Position numbers and translations under genes: made by a program. DNA of 64,000 nt from Flammeovirgaceae bacterium SG7u.111 (GTDB lineage Bacteria; Bacteroidota; Bacteroidia; Cytophagales; Flammeovirgaceae), in contig CP139021.1 in the NCBI GenBank assembly GCA_034044135.1, forward strand, positions 7,230,001 to 7,294,000. Reading direction: 5' to 3'. The notes beneath the pieces were generated by a model, which was not told the origin of the DNA, did no database searches, and was given only the letters and a program-made list of their open reading frames with translations. Positions 34,517-43,940 of the stretch are shown piece by piece (position 1 is the stretch's first letter; each line of letters opens with the position of its first letter).

Positions 34517-35188
34517 ATGGATGTTAAAAGTTATCTGAAAAAAGAATGGTTGTTTTTTGTAGTGCTTCTGATACCATTTGTGGTGTATGCAATTATGTGG
34601 GAGTCAATCCCTGAAAAATTGCCCTCTCATTGGAACTATAAAGGGGAGATAGACGGGTATACCCAAAAAGGTTTGAGAATATTTTTTCTACCTTTTATTA
34701 ATGTAATCGTGTATGTCCTGGTTTTATTCGTTCCCAAAATTGACCCTAAAAAAAGAATAGATATTTATGTTCCTGGAGTAAGATCGCTTCGCTTTGTGTT
34801 ATGTACTTTTTTATCTGCATTATCTCTACTGATTCTGGCGACTGGACTAGGTTATGTCTCAGACTCATCTAAAATCATCAACCAGCTTATTATTTTGCTT
34901 CTGGTATTTTTGGGAAATTATATGGGTAAAATAAAGCCTAATTATTTTATTGGTGTAAGGACTCCTTGGACTTTAGAAAATAAGGAAGTCTGGAAAAAAA
35001 CTCACAGGTTCACTGGGCTTTTGTGGGTCTTAGCCTCTGTTCCAATGCTTTTTATAAGTATTTTCTTGAGTTCGGTACTCATGAGCAAAGTATTCACAGC
35101 TTTTGTTCTTACTATCGCTTTGATACCAGTGGTTTACTCCTATATTCTTTTTAAGAAGCTCCAACATGTAGAAAATACCAGTCACTAA
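34517..35188 (+). CDS. SdpI-family membrane protein
   Basis: A 223-residue protein with six predicted membrane helices. The N-terminus carries the family hallmark 'MWESIPEKLPSHWNYKGEIDGYTQKGLRIFFLP' (DUF1648 type). The C-terminal SdpI domain is recognised by 'LLLVFLGNYMGKIKPNYFIGVRTPWTLENKEVWKKTHRFTGLLWV'. In Bacillus subtilis, SdpI gives immunity to the SdpC toxin and senses it for SdpR. No sdpC, sdpA or sdpB homologue is visible here. The stop overlaps by a few bases the end of the convergent DUF6089 gene. Confidence 0.88.
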   Translation: MDVKSYLKKEWLFFVVLLIPFVVYAIMWESIPEKLPSHWNYKGEIDGYTQKGLRIFFLPFINVIVYVLVLFVPKIDPKKRIDIYVPGVRSLRFVLCTFLSALSLLILATGLGYVSDSSKIINQLIILLLVFLGNYMGKIKPNYFIGVRTPWTLENKEVWKKTHRFTGLLWVLASVPMLFISIFLSSVLMSKVFTAFVLTIALIPVVYSYILFKKLQHVENTSH

Positions 35189-35898
35189 TTATAGAGGCTA
35201 TTGTTATAGTGTGGAGGGCAAATAAGATTTGAAAAACGATAGCTAAAAGAAACACCTAAATAATAGTAGGTATCATTATCACTGCGAGGCGACCTTTGGA
35301 ACTTTGGGAGGTTTGGGTTATCAGAAATACCATCAACATCATCAGAGAAAGTCTTGGTAGTGGTGAATTCCCAATTCATGGAAATTCGGCTGCTAAGAGC
35401 TTTTTTAATTCCTACTCCAAATGGTATACCTGGCGTTACAATATTACCGCCCGTATAAGGCACTCCTTCATCAGGAGATGAAGTGATACTAGATAAGGAG
35501 AACCCAGCAAAAATGTAAGGGCTAAATTTGTCAATTCGGCTATCCCTTCTGTAGTCAAAAAAGTGATATTCCAATATGGTATTACCTTCCACTATAAAAG
35601 AAGAAAAGGAAAAATCTCTCTCTTTGTAAAAAGGATCTGAAGAAAGGTTATCAGCTCCTGCGATTTGCCCGACAGTTACACCTGTTCTCCAACTTAAGCT
35701 AGGAACAAAGTTGAACCTAATATGAAAATTGCCTGCTGGTCGAGTATTTTGTATTTTAACAACAGGAGCTACGTCACCTTTATAATTCATTCCGCCAAAG
35801 CCTGCACCAATTTCAAATCGTTGGATAACAGACTGCCCATGAGCTAAATTTACGATTAGTAAAAGCACAAAAACTCCTAATAGCTTATGTAGTTTCAT
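35185..35898 (-). CDS. DUF6089-type outer-membrane beta-barrel protein (copy 1)
   Basis: A 237-residue protein with a signal peptide (MKLHKLLGVFVLLLIVNLAHGQ) and a barrel that opens 'FEIGAGFGGMNYKGDVAPVVKIQNTRPAGNFHIRFNFVPSLSWRTGVTVGQIAGADNLSSDPF'. The pattern of Gly-aromatic alternation and 'SPYIFAGFSL' fits the DUF6089/porin-like family of Bacteroidota. It is homologous to the next gene upstream, with the same 'G..HY.GD' opening and 'GQ.AG.D..S.DP' segment. It is probably an outer-membrane protein of unknown function. Confidence 0.75.
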   Translation of the reverse strand: MKLHKLLGVFVLLLIVNLAHGQSVIQRFEIGAGFGGMNYKGDVAPVVKIQNTRPAGNFHIRFNFVPSLSWRTGVTVGQIAGADNLSSDPFYKERDFSFSSFIVEGNTILEYHFFDYRRDSRIDKFSPYIFAGFSLSSITSSPDEGVPYTGGNIVTPGIPFGVGIKKALSSRISMNWEFTTTKTFSDDVDGISDNPNLPKFQRSPRSDNDTYYYLGVSFSYRFSNLICPPHYNNSLYN

Positions 35899-35962
35899 AA
35901 CACTTATTCTTCTTGATTAAAGTATAGGTTGCTCTATATTAGGAAGCTTTAGGGTGTGGGTA

Positions 35963-36973
35963 CTAACGATATTTAGGTGTTTTTATGAATGAGAATATGT
36001 AGGCAACATGGAATCCCATGACGAAATAAGCATCCTTATCAGATCCGCCTCTAAGCTCGCCTACACCACCCTGACCATATCCTCTAACAGAGGTGTAGGT
36101 TCTTCCATCTACAGTAGAAACAAAGGTTTCGGTTTCTGGTGAACGAGCCTCGCCACTATATCGATCTGTTGGTTCGGCTGAACGATCATGCAAAGACCTT
36201 GCTAAAGGGTCTTCAAACTCTCCTAGATCTACATAACTACCTCCTACATCGTCTAAATAGTCGGAAAATGTAAACCTATAACCGACTTCAAACCCGATGT
36301 CCATGCTTGTACTGATTCTATACCTAACACCAACTCCTACAGGAATTGAAATACCAACAGCAGCATAAGGCTTGTCTTGATTTTCTGTTTTTAAAGGTCT
36401 TAAATCAACCCATTTCGAGCCAGAATATGGTGTTCCAGTGTGCACGTCTGCTTCTGGGCGAATAGCTTGTGGGTTATGGTAATAGGCAGCAATACCTGCC
36501 ATTAAGTAAGGTATTGGAACATCAGGTCTTCTTTGGGCAAGTCCTTGGTTTTCTATAAAGTCAAAAAGTACAGTTGTACTAAGCTCATAGAGGTTGTTTC
36601 TGAAATGTAAATTTCTTTTATATCTGTAAAAACCTCCTGTGTCTTTATCTGTAGGGTCGGCAGAAGTATGGTCACTACCAGCTAACTGTCCCCATGCAAA
36701 AGCCATTCTACCTGTGAAGCGTGGTAAGAACCTTTTTTGGGCAAAAACACCTATATTAGGTCGGGTGTATTTTATATCCATGCTACCAAGGTTGCTTTTG
36801 GGAACAATATCTCCAAAATAATGCATGGAATTAGCCGACATGCCGACACTCCAATACCTTTTCTTTTTAGTAAATCTACCTTGACCTCCCAACTTTAGCC
36901 ATTGGGCAGACACAGGGGCTGCTAGCAAAAAAAGCGCAAAGAAGACAATAGAAAAGTATCTGTTGGTTTTCAT
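35963..36973 (-). CDS. DUF6089-type outer-membrane beta-barrel protein (copy 2)
   Basis: The start at 36973 gives a signal peptide (MKTNRYFSIVFFALFLLAAPVSAQ); the in-frame codons above it do not extend a plausible signal. The 336-residue protein has a barrel beginning 'WSVGMSANSMHYFGDIVPKSNLGSMDIKYTRPNIGVFAQKRF' and 'FAWGQLAGSDHTSADPTDKDTGGFYRYKRNLHFRNNLYELS', homologous to copy 1. A longer insert near the C-terminus ('RSAEPTDRYSGEARSPETETF') is probably a surface loop. The two genes are 64 bp apart and likely form one operon. Confidence 0.78.
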   Translation of the reverse strand: MKTNRYFSIVFFALFLLAAPVSAQWLKLGGQGRFTKKKRYWSVGMSANSMHYFGDIVPKSNLGSMDIKYTRPNIGVFAQKRFLPRFTGRMAFAWGQLAGSDHTSADPTDKDTGGFYRYKRNLHFRNNLYELSTTVLFDFIENQGLAQRRPDVPIPYLMAGIAAYYHNPQAIRPEADVHTGTPYSGSKWVDLRPLKTENQDKPYAAVGISIPVGVGVRYRISTSMDIGFEVGYRFTFSDYLDDVGGSYVDLGEFEDPLARSLHDRSAEPTDRYSGEARSPETETFVSTVDGRTYTSVRGYGQGGVGELRGGSDKDAYFVMGFHVAYIFSFIKTPKYR

Positions 36974-37261
36974 AAGTAAACGTAAAGTTGGTTGCCGTAG
37001 TAATTCTTTAAGCAACATGTATAAAAGACATGGTTTTGTAATCAAATTTGATGCAAGAAAGCTTAAAACTTTAAAATATTGATTCTATAACAAAGAAAAA
37101 ATTAGTGTATTTTTCAAATGTTCACATTTCTTTTGAAAAGCTATTCTGACCTCTAACGCTAAAATAAACATTTTTTTATTTACCGCTAGTTATGCATGCT
37201 GTTTATTCGGTGAAATTTAATTTTACAGTCATAAAATTATAAAACAATAAAGATCAATGCA

Positions 37262-38650
37262 TTATAAAATATATTGACTTAAATCTTTATTTACGATTAA
37301 ATCTGACAGTTTTTCCTCTACCATTTGCTTGTTTACGGAAATTTTAGAGTTGGGCACAATGGTATCGGGTACTTCAAAAAGAAAATCATTTAGTAAATGG
37401 CTCATAACGGTATGAAGCCTTCTTGCCCCTATATTTTCTATTTCCGTATTAATGTTAAATGCGATAGATGCTATTTCTTCCAAAGAATCATCAGTGAAAC
37501 TTAAAGAAACGCCCTCTGCTTCAAAAATAGCTTCATACTGTTTTGTAAGAGCATTTTTTGGGGCTTTCAAAATTTGGTAGAAATCTTCTTTGGTAAGGCT
37601 GTTGAGCTCTACACGTATAGGGAAACGACCTTGTAATTCAGGAATAAGGTCGGACGGTTTTGAAACGTGAAATGCTCCTGCTGCTACAAAAAGAATATGT
37701 TCGGTATTAATTATCCCATACTTGGTATTTACTGCTGATCCTTCCACAATTGGGAGTAAATCTCTCTGAACTCCTTCCCTACTTACGTCAGCTCCTCCTC
37801 CGCTTTTGGATGAGCTACTTGCGATCTTATCGATTTCATCAATAAAAATAATTCCAGTATCTTGGGCTTTGGCAATAGCAAGTTCCTTTACCTCATCCAT
37901 GTCGATCAGCTTGGCACTTTCTTCTTCGTGAAGGATTTTCCTTGCTTCTTCTATCGTAACCTTTCTCTTTTTTTGCTTTTTGGGAAGCATCCCGCCAATC
38001 ATCTCTTGGATATTCATCATAGAAACTTCGTCCACAGAACCTCCAATTACCCCAACGCCAGAGTTATTGGCATTTTCTACAGTTATTTCAATCTTCCTAT
38101 CCTCTAGCTCTTTGTTTTTTATCTTCTCTCTAAAGCGTTCCCTCGTTTTTTCATTCAATTCGGTATCTGTGGTTGGGGTTTCTGAGGAGCTGCTGGGAAT
38201 TGGGTTATTCCCTCTTCCTTTAAGTGGAGGAATTAGGGCATCAAGAATCATTTCCTCCACTATTTGATCCACTTTCTCCCCTATTTCCTTTTTCTTCTGG
38301 TCCCTTACAATCGCTACTGATTGTTCCATCAGGTCTCTTACCATGCTTTCTACATCTCTACCAACATAGCCAACTTCGGTAAATTTTGAAGCTTCTACTT
38401 TGGTGAATGGAGCATCGGCAATTTTAGCCAACCTACGAGCAATTTCTGTTTTACCTACACCGGTTGACCCTATCATTAGAATATTGTTGGGCATTATTTC
38501 TTTTTGCATCTCGGGTTTGGCGTGCATGCGTCGCCATCTGTTTCTGAGTGCAATAGCTACATTTCGTTTGGCAGAGTCCTGGCCAATAATATATTTGTCC
38601 AATTCTTCTACTATTCCTTTGGGTGTCAGGTAATTATCGGGTAATGACAT
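37262..38650 (-). CDS. hslU: ATP-dependent protease ATPase subunit HslU
   Basis: This AAA+ unfoldase normally pairs with the HslV peptidase. The 462-residue protein begins with 'LTPKGIVEELDKYIIGQDSAKRNVAIALRNRWRR'. Walker A is GSTGVGKT (61-68), followed by the pore-loop region 'EVGYVGRDVESMVRDL'. The I-domain carries a Ser/Pro-rich stretch ('GRGNNPIPSSSSETPTTD'). Walker B is 'GIIFIDEIDKIAS', and sensor 2 is in 'NIGARRLHTVMSHLL'. The C-terminus 'DLSQYIL' carries the hydrophobic tail that docks into HslV. hslV is not adjacent and not in this window. Confidence 0.95.
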   Translation of the reverse strand: MSLPDNYLTPKGIVEELDKYIIGQDSAKRNVAIALRNRWRRMHAKPEMQKEIMPNNILMIGSTGVGKTEIARRLAKIADAPFTKVEASKFTEVGYVGRDVESMVRDLMEQSVAIVRDQKKKEIGEKVDQIVEEMILDALIPPLKGRGNNPIPSSSSETPTTDTELNEKTRERFREKIKNKELEDRKIEITVENANNSGVGVIGGSVDEVSMMNIQEMIGGMLPKKQKKRKVTIEEARKILHEEESAKLIDMDEVKELAIAKAQDTGIIFIDEIDKIASSSSKSGGGADVSREGVQRDLLPIVEGSAVNTKYGIINTEHILFVAAGAFHVSKPSDLIPELQGRFPIRVELNSLTKEDFYQILKAPKNALTKQYEAIFEAEGVSLSFTDDSLEEIASIAFNINTEIENIGARRLHTVMSHLLNDFLFEVPDTIVPNSKISVNKQMVEEKLSDLIVNKDLSQYIL

Positions 38651-38830
38651 AGTTATGAATAAAATATTTTGAATGCTTGCGTATTAATTAATGATAATGA
38701 ATTAGCTTGACTAACTTAGTAAGGGGCGATAGGGTTTGGCTTATGTAAACAATTCCCACCTAAAAATATTTTAAATGAATGGTTGCCTAAAAAGTTTAAG
38801 CTTGATTCTTTGAAAGCAAATTTACATTAA

Positions 38831-39922
38831 TCAGTTAATTATTTGCTTCTTCTTTTTGATCAATGACTTTGTATTGGCTGTGATTGTGATGGAATTTGTT
38901 CCTTCAGATACAAATTGCGACGAACGGGAATAAGCAATTTCAATTTTTTTGACTCGCAGCATTGCTCCAAAAGAAAACCCTGCTAATCCCCGCCTTTGCT
39001 CAAGTATCAACTCTTTTCTTTGTAAAAAGTTGTACCCAACTCTTAAGTTGAAGTTTTTACTGAACACAACTTCGCCTCCTAATACAAAATGCCTTGATAG
39101 TTTATCTGCAAATGAAATATCGTTAGTAGTCGGTTGGCCAAATCCATCGTCGGAGTCCGAATCGTTAGGATCATCGTAAGCAATTTGCAGAAATCGGTGT
39201 AGTTCCCGAGCGGTAAAAGAGAGCCTAAAAGGCATTCTTTCTGGTTTGAAAGTGATACCGATTAATGCATCGAAAGGCATGGAAAAGGATTGATTGGGGA
39301 GGTAATTCTGAAAAGCAAAGCCAATATTCCTGAAGGTAAGCCCAATAGTAAGATCTTTGGTGGGGTGGGAGAAAACTCCCCCCAAGTCAAATAGCAATCC
39401 ACTAGCTTGGTATCCAGCTATATTAGATTGGATGATTTTTGCATTTGACCCTAACTTAAAAATACCGAGTTGCTGCGAATGGGAGAGGATCATCATAAAG
39501 TCATTGGACTTAAAGCTTCCAGTAGCCTCCCCATTTTCGTCATACCCGTCTATCTCACCATAGTTTAGTTGTTGAATGGCTATTCCCCAAGTGCCTATTT
39601 TATTGAAGTCAGCGGTAAAAAGCAATTGGTTGTTTTGAATGCCTGCGTGGTAAGAGTGGTGGTTAAATGAAATAAATCGGTCGGTAGAGTCGGAAAGGAG
39701 TGCCGGGTTGGAGGTAAACATGGTTGGATCCTGATGAGACGAGGTGATGTTTACCCCGCCCAACCCAACTTGCCTGGCATTTATAGGCAAGTCCACAAAC
39801 TGGAAAGACCCTACCCCTCCAATTTGAGCAAATGTAGAATAGCTGAAAAAACAGCTAAATAAAAAGAATGAAAGAAATCTATTTTTGTTTGAAAAGTCTA
39901 GAATAGCCCGAATATGCTGCAT
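38831..39922 (-). CDS. porQ: T9SS outer-membrane protein PorQ-like
   Basis: A 363-residue protein with a signal peptide ending near 'SYSTFAQ'. The OMP family PorQ/PorV motifs follow: 'FQFVDLPINARQVGLGGVNITSSHQDPTMFTSNPALLSDSTDR' (the 'ARxxGLGG' and 'NPALL' boxes), then many beta strands ending 'GFSFGAMLRVKKIEIAYSRSSQFVSEGTNSITI'. PorQ belongs to the type IX secretion attachment machinery in Porphyromonas, where it cooperates with PorU/PorZ. Its presence agrees with the T9SS substrate encoded at 53.6-59.2 kb. It has its own transcription unit upstream of hslU. Confidence 0.85.
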   Translation of the reverse strand: MQHIRAILDFSNKNRFLSFFLFSCFFSYSTFAQIGGVGSFQFVDLPINARQVGLGGVNITSSHQDPTMFTSNPALLSDSTDRFISFNHHSYHAGIQNNQLLFTADFNKIGTWGIAIQQLNYGEIDGYDENGEATGSFKSNDFMMILSHSQQLGIFKLGSNAKIIQSNIAGYQASGLLFDLGGVFSHPTKDLTIGLTFRNIGFAFQNYLPNQSFSMPFDALIGITFKPERMPFRLSFTARELHRFLQIAYDDPNDSDSDDGFGQPTTNDISFADKLSRHFVLGGEVVFSKNFNLRVGYNFLQRKELILEQRRGLAGFSFGAMLRVKKIEIAYSRSSQFVSEGTNSITITANTKSLIKKKKQIIN

Positions 39923-40073
39923 GTAAACCTTTTTTATTTACCTACCAAAACCCATAAATCAGGTTTTTGATTTCCTTTATCGCAAATATATCCAATAGAA
40001 AGCAGATAGCGGCTATTTTGTTAAACTCAAGACTTCAGGGTGTTTCTTGTAAAAGGATTATAAGCAAGTTTGC

Positions 40074-42488
40074 TTATTCTTCCTCTTTAATTTCTCCTTC
40101 CAAGATTTGGTCTGGGTTACCTTTATAGTCTACCGAGCTACCAAAAGATGTATTGATATTTAGCTTTTGAGAGGCAAAAACTTGGGCGTTGCTCACGCCA
40201 AGAGCATCTACTTTGACTCTTTTGGCTTTGAAATCATAAGCTTCTACAACTGAAGCACCGAGTATTTTGAGGCTAAGGGATTCCCCAACACCTTTTAAGG
40301 TTGCTTTTGAAGCACCGGTAGCTTCCAATTCAAGCATTTTAGCATCTATTTCCGCATAAAGCTCTACTGCTCCCAAGAGGTTGATTCTTGTTTCTTTTGT
40401 TTCAAAGCCTTTTAAATTGGCTTTAATAGCCCCTTCTAGTTTTAAATTCTCAAAACGTGGAGTAGTGATGGCAATGACAATTGCTTCGGGTTTTTCTGAA
40501 GATGATTGCTCAGATTTTTTTATCCATAATTCCCTATTTTCATTTATGATCTCCAAATCGTCGTACTGACTTTTGTTCGTCATGATCGATACTGTACGGG
40601 TATTTCCCTGGGTAAGTTGAACTTCAAATGCTCCGCTAATTCTTATGTTGTCAAAATCATCGTACTCATTCGTACTAGAAACTGAGCCAAAATTTTCCTG
40701 TTGTTGCTCAACTTTAGCACTGGCGCAGTCCACACAGTTCAGCCCGTTTTCGTCAAAGAACCAAACATGGTTTTCTCTCAGGTCGCTCACCGAAAAGTTA
40801 TTAGGGTGTAGCGTATTCAGTAAAATATCCTTGAGCTGGTAATCCATGGTAAATTCTTTTTTGTAAGGAAGAAACAAGCGGAGTTTGACTTCCTGCATGC
40901 GATATGGAGCATCTTCTTTGAGGGTAAAATGCGTGTTGAAAACAAGGTTTTGATTAGAAGGCTCAAAGTCATAAACAGCCTTTTTGGCATTTTGAATAGC
41001 TTGTTGCCTAGTTTTTCCCCTTGACTCGTGCCACTGCACCAATTCTATCTCATTTCGTTCGTGACCCCTAATGGTCAGCTTTACATTAGAAAATTCGTCT
41101 TTTGCATTTTCATTGATAGAAAGCTCAAGTCTTTCTTCGGGCACATCAAAAACTTTCACCTGCTTTTCGGTACCGCTGGCTTGAAATTCTGTAAAGAAAA
41201 TGGGTAGGGTAACTCCCGCTCCTATCAGCCCAATGATCCAAAGGCCTAATAGCCCCCAGTTGACCAAAGGAGCAGTGATTATGCGGCTGGCTATAAGTGA
41301 AAGCCCGAGAATTCCTACAAATATAAAAGGGACCCAAGCCGCCATAAATCCAAATACAAGACCTAGCGGAGGTAAGCTGTTTTGGATAATTGAAATTGGG
41401 ATTTCAGCATTTTGTGCGATTTGGTCAAAGTTGTTGATAACTCCGAAAAACACGCCAAGCACTCCCAAAAGGGCTACTGTAACTGCCAAGGAAACGATAA
41501 ATAAAAAGATGCCTGCAAGTACAGATAAAAATCGAAATAAAAACCTTCCAAATGGTTTTAAGTTTGGACCTGCCCCATCTAGAAGTTTAGAAATTAGCCT
41601 AAATGGGAAAAGAAGAATTTTTACTAAAATGTTTTCATCTTCCTCATCGTCTCCAAAATGCAGACTGTCCTTTATTTTGCTTTCTATATTGGAAAGGGTA
41701 ATCGGTTCTCCCTTCATTTGCATCTTTTCGGTAATGGATCGGGCTTCGGGCGTTATAAACCAAATAATAAGATAGGTGACAAGCCCTATACCACCAGTAA
41801 AAGTACTTGCCACAAATATTACTCGGACAATTGTTTTGTCTATTCCAAAATATGCCGCAACTCCGCTGGCAACCCCTCCAATTACCTTCCGGTCCTCGTC
41901 GCGGAAAAGCCTTCTCATATTTTCATCTTCTTCGAGCGACCAAGAGCCAGGGATCACTATCCATAAAAGAATGTACGCAAGTACAAAAAAGCCAGTGATG
42001 GTAAAGTCAAACAAAAAGTCAAACACAGAAAGCATGAATACCAACCTGATCCAGAGCGGATCTATTTTGAGGTAATGTGCCATTCCAGAGCAAACTCCCC
42101 CAATCAGCCTCCTTTTTTCATCCCTAAATAATTTTTTGCCACTTTTTGGTTCGCTAGCAGCAGAATAATAACCCGACTCGGCACTTGAGTAACCAGTGCT
42201 ATAACTCTGGTCACTCGTAGCTTCCGCAGCTTCAAAGTCAGTGACACGCCCCATAGTTTCAATAAGCAGGTCTACATCTTCAACTGTAATTATCTGCTTG
42301 TTCTCATTGAGTTTTGAAAGAAATATTTCAGCGATCCTATTTTCAATATCAGCAATAATTTCTGAGCTATCTTCGTAGTTGGCAAAGTAGGAGTTGATCT
42401 CGCTGAGGTACTCAGAAAGGTTTTCGTATCCATCTTCTTCTATATGGAAAATTATCCCCCCAATATTGATACTTATATTTTTCTTCAT
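40074..42488 (-). CDS. Large PspC-domain membrane protein with C-terminal GIN (DUF2807) domain
   Basis: An 804-residue protein whose segments are, in order: an N-terminal cytoplasmic part (about 1-115, 'GGIIFHIEEDGYENLSEYLSEINSYFANYEDSSEIIADIE'); two PspC domains ('KKLFRDEKRRLIGGVCSGMAHYLKIDPLWIRLVFML' at about 120-185, 'RRLFRDEDRKVIGGVASGVAAYFGIDKTIVRVIFV' at about 190-245); a multi-pass region; and a C-terminal beta-helix GIN domain from about residue 615 ('FDNIRISGAFEVQLTQGNTRTVSI', with 'LxLxLxGxxxxxxxx' repeats). It pairs with the PadR-type regulator 40 bp upstream. In other bacteria PspC senses envelope stress; here the extracytoplasmic GIN domain could sense or bind at the surface. Confidence 0.85.
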   Translation of the reverse strand: MKKNISINIGGIIFHIEEDGYENLSEYLSEINSYFANYEDSSEIIADIENRIAEIFLSKLNENKQIITVEDVDLLIETMGRVTDFEAAEATSDQSYSTGYSSAESGYYSAASEPKSGKKLFRDEKRRLIGGVCSGMAHYLKIDPLWIRLVFMLSVFDFLFDFTITGFFVLAYILLWIVIPGSWSLEEDENMRRLFRDEDRKVIGGVASGVAAYFGIDKTIVRVIFVASTFTGGIGLVTYLIIWFITPEARSITEKMQMKGEPITLSNIESKIKDSLHFGDDEEDENILVKILLFPFRLISKLLDGAGPNLKPFGRFLFRFLSVLAGIFLFIVSLAVTVALLGVLGVFFGVINNFDQIAQNAEIPISIIQNSLPPLGLVFGFMAAWVPFIFVGILGLSLIASRIITAPLVNWGLLGLWIIGLIGAGVTLPIFFTEFQASGTEKQVKVFDVPEERLELSINENAKDEFSNVKLTIRGHERNEIELVQWHESRGKTRQQAIQNAKKAVYDFEPSNQNLVFNTHFTLKEDAPYRMQEVKLRLFLPYKKEFTMDYQLKDILLNTLHPNNFSVSDLRENHVWFFDENGLNCVDCASAKVEQQQENFGSVSSTNEYDDFDNIRISGAFEVQLTQGNTRTVSIMTNKSQYDDLEIINENRELWIKKSEQSSSEKPEAIVIAITTPRFENLKLEGAIKANLKGFETKETRINLLGAVELYAEIDAKMLELEATGASKATLKGVGESLSLKILGASVVEAYDFKAKRVKVDALGVSNAQVFASQKLNINTSFGSSVDYKGNPDQILEGEIKEEE

Positions 42489-42527
42489 GACTAATGCTAT
42501 TTTTCCTGAGGCTGCTTTTGAAAGGTA

Positions 42528-42854
42528 TTAATGGTTGATAATTTGATTGGTAGAAGAAATAAGTCCTTTCCAAGTATCGGTAAGGTTGAGTAAAAAAGCC
42601 TTTCCTTTGTCGGTCAGTGTATAATATTTTCTAGGCGGTCCCGTGGTCGACTCTACCCATTTGTAGTCAACTAGTTCAGCTTTTCGTAGTCGGGTGAGGA
42701 GCGGATAGAGCGTTCCTTCCACCACCATGATCTTTGCGCTAGTAAGCTCGTCCAGCATGTCGGATGCGTATATCTCTCCCCTGGAAATTATGCTCAGCAC
42801 ACAAAATTCAAGAATACCTTTTCTCATCTGTATCTGGGTATTTTCCAGGTTCAT
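42528..42854 (-). CDS. PadR-family transcriptional regulator
   Basis: The start chosen is the ATG at 42854, giving 108 residues ('MNLENTQIQMRKGILEFCVLSIISRGEIYASDMLDEL'); the upstream extension in the same frame is unlike the family. The winged helix 'VEGTLYPLLTRLRKAELVDYKWVESTTGPPRKYYTLTDKGKAFL' is a classic PadR signature. The gene lies 39 bp upstream of the PspC/GIN gene on the same strand, an arrangement frequently seen in Bacteroidota, and presumably regulates it. The inducer is unknown. No palindromic operator of the ATGT-n8-ACAT type was seen upstream. Confidence 0.9.
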   Translation of the reverse strand: MNLENTQIQMRKGILEFCVLSIISRGEIYASDMLDELTSAKIMVVEGTLYPLLTRLRKAELVDYKWVESTTGPPRKYYTLTDKGKAFLLNLTDTWKGLISSTNQIINH

Positions 42855-43004
42855 GCTTATATATTTACTTAAAATAAAGAGATTTTCACTTTTCTGTAAA
42901 GCTAAAGTAATAGGGGAACTTGGTATTGCCAAGTACTATATTAAGAACATTAGCTTGTATAGGATAGTTGGTGTATTTTGAGGTTAAATGGCAAGAGTTG
43001 AAAT

Positions 43005-43027
43005 ATCCTAAAAAGAGCTTTTAGGAT
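43005..43027 (-). terminator. Hairpin after the SPFH-protein gene
   Basis: ATCCTAAAA and TTTTAGGAT form a 9-bp stem with a 5-base loop, 3 bp past the stop codon at 43030. The minus-strand tail is only weakly T-rich. Confidence 0.5.
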
Positions 43028-43029
43028 GT

Positions 43030-43869
43030 TTATTCGCTATTTTTATTGTTTTTGGTAAGGTAAGAAAGATCATCTTGGCAAAGTGCGGAAATAGTTGAGG
43101 TGATGAACTCGGCTCGTTGGTCTTGGCTAAAAAGGTCCAGTTTTTTGCCGGCAAGTTTGTGCAACATGGATTCGAGAATATCTATCGAAAGCTCGGCGCT
43201 TTTCTTCTTCAGCAAAAGATTATACCTTATTTGCTGTTTGCTGGGAAGGGGTTCTCCCATAAATTTCAGATGGGTTATTTTAACATTGGAAATCTCAATT
43301 CCAGCTTTTTTACAAGCCTCGCTTAGTTCTACATCTAGCTTGCTATTGAGGGTAGGGAGGTCTTTGAGCGTAGTGGTGGTTGCATTGTCAAAATGCTGAT
43401 AAGGATATTGCCCAACTAGCTCACCAAGGCAGATTTTTGCTTGGTTTTTTATGAAAGCTTCGGGAGAATCAGAGGCAAATAAGCTGAGATATGAATCTTG
43501 GATCTTCCACACTATAGAAGCTCCAATTTCCACCAATTCGGCATTTTGGTCGGGGAGGGTAAGTTTTTCAGTTTCGCAAGAGTGTAGTTTGAGAGAAAGC
43601 TTAGTTCTGCTCATAAAGGGGTTTCCCCAATAAAAGCCCGCTTTTTTTACACTACCTTTGTACTCTCCAAAAAAAGTTAGTACGCTTGCTTCGTTTAGCT
43701 GAACGGTGAAATACCCTCTAAAAAGCACAAGCGAAACTAGGAGAATGACAATGCCAGTTTGCCCTAGCTGCTCAGTATAAAAACAGGCAAGTGCACTGGC
43801 AAAAATCAGCAAATGAATAATGATAAATGTAAACCCTGAAGCAGGTTTGAGCTTTTTTTCGGTTTGCAT
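43030..43869 (-). CDS. SPFH/Band 7 domain membrane protein
   Basis: A 279-residue protein with two N-terminal hydrophobic segments (about 13-30 and 37-53) followed by an SPFH domain: 'VQLNEASVLTFFGEYKGSVKKAGFYWGNPFMSRTKLSLKLHSCETEKLTLPDQNAELVEIGASIVWKIQD', and then 'ISNVKITHLKF'. A helical tail is rich in Lys/Leu. SPFH proteins such as prohibitin- and flotillin-like ones form oligomeric membrane scaffolds. It is divergent from engB, with 71 bases between the two start codons. No NfeD-like partner is adjacent. Confidence 0.82.
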   Translation of the reverse strand: MQTEKKLKPASGFTFIIIHLLIFASALACFYTEQLGQTGIVILLVSLVLFRGYFTVQLNEASVLTFFGEYKGSVKKAGFYWGNPFMSRTKLSLKLHSCETEKLTLPDQNAELVEIGASIVWKIQDSYLSLFASDSPEAFIKNQAKICLGELVGQYPYQHFDNATTTTLKDLPTLNSKLDVELSEACKKAGIEISNVKITHLKFMGEPLPSKQQIRYNLLLKKKSAELSIDILESMLHKLAGKKLDLFSQDQRAEFITSTISALCQDDLSYLTKNNKNSE

Positions 43870-43940
43870 ATATTTTGATTGAAAATGCGATAAGTGGTAT
43901 GCACTGCTACTATTGCCTATATTAGCAAAAATAATCTGTT

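Noticed and set aside
38651-38830. hslV peptidase gene beside hslU
   Set aside because: No N-terminal Thr peptidase motif was found in any frame near hslU; the space is a short intergenic gap and porQ follows.
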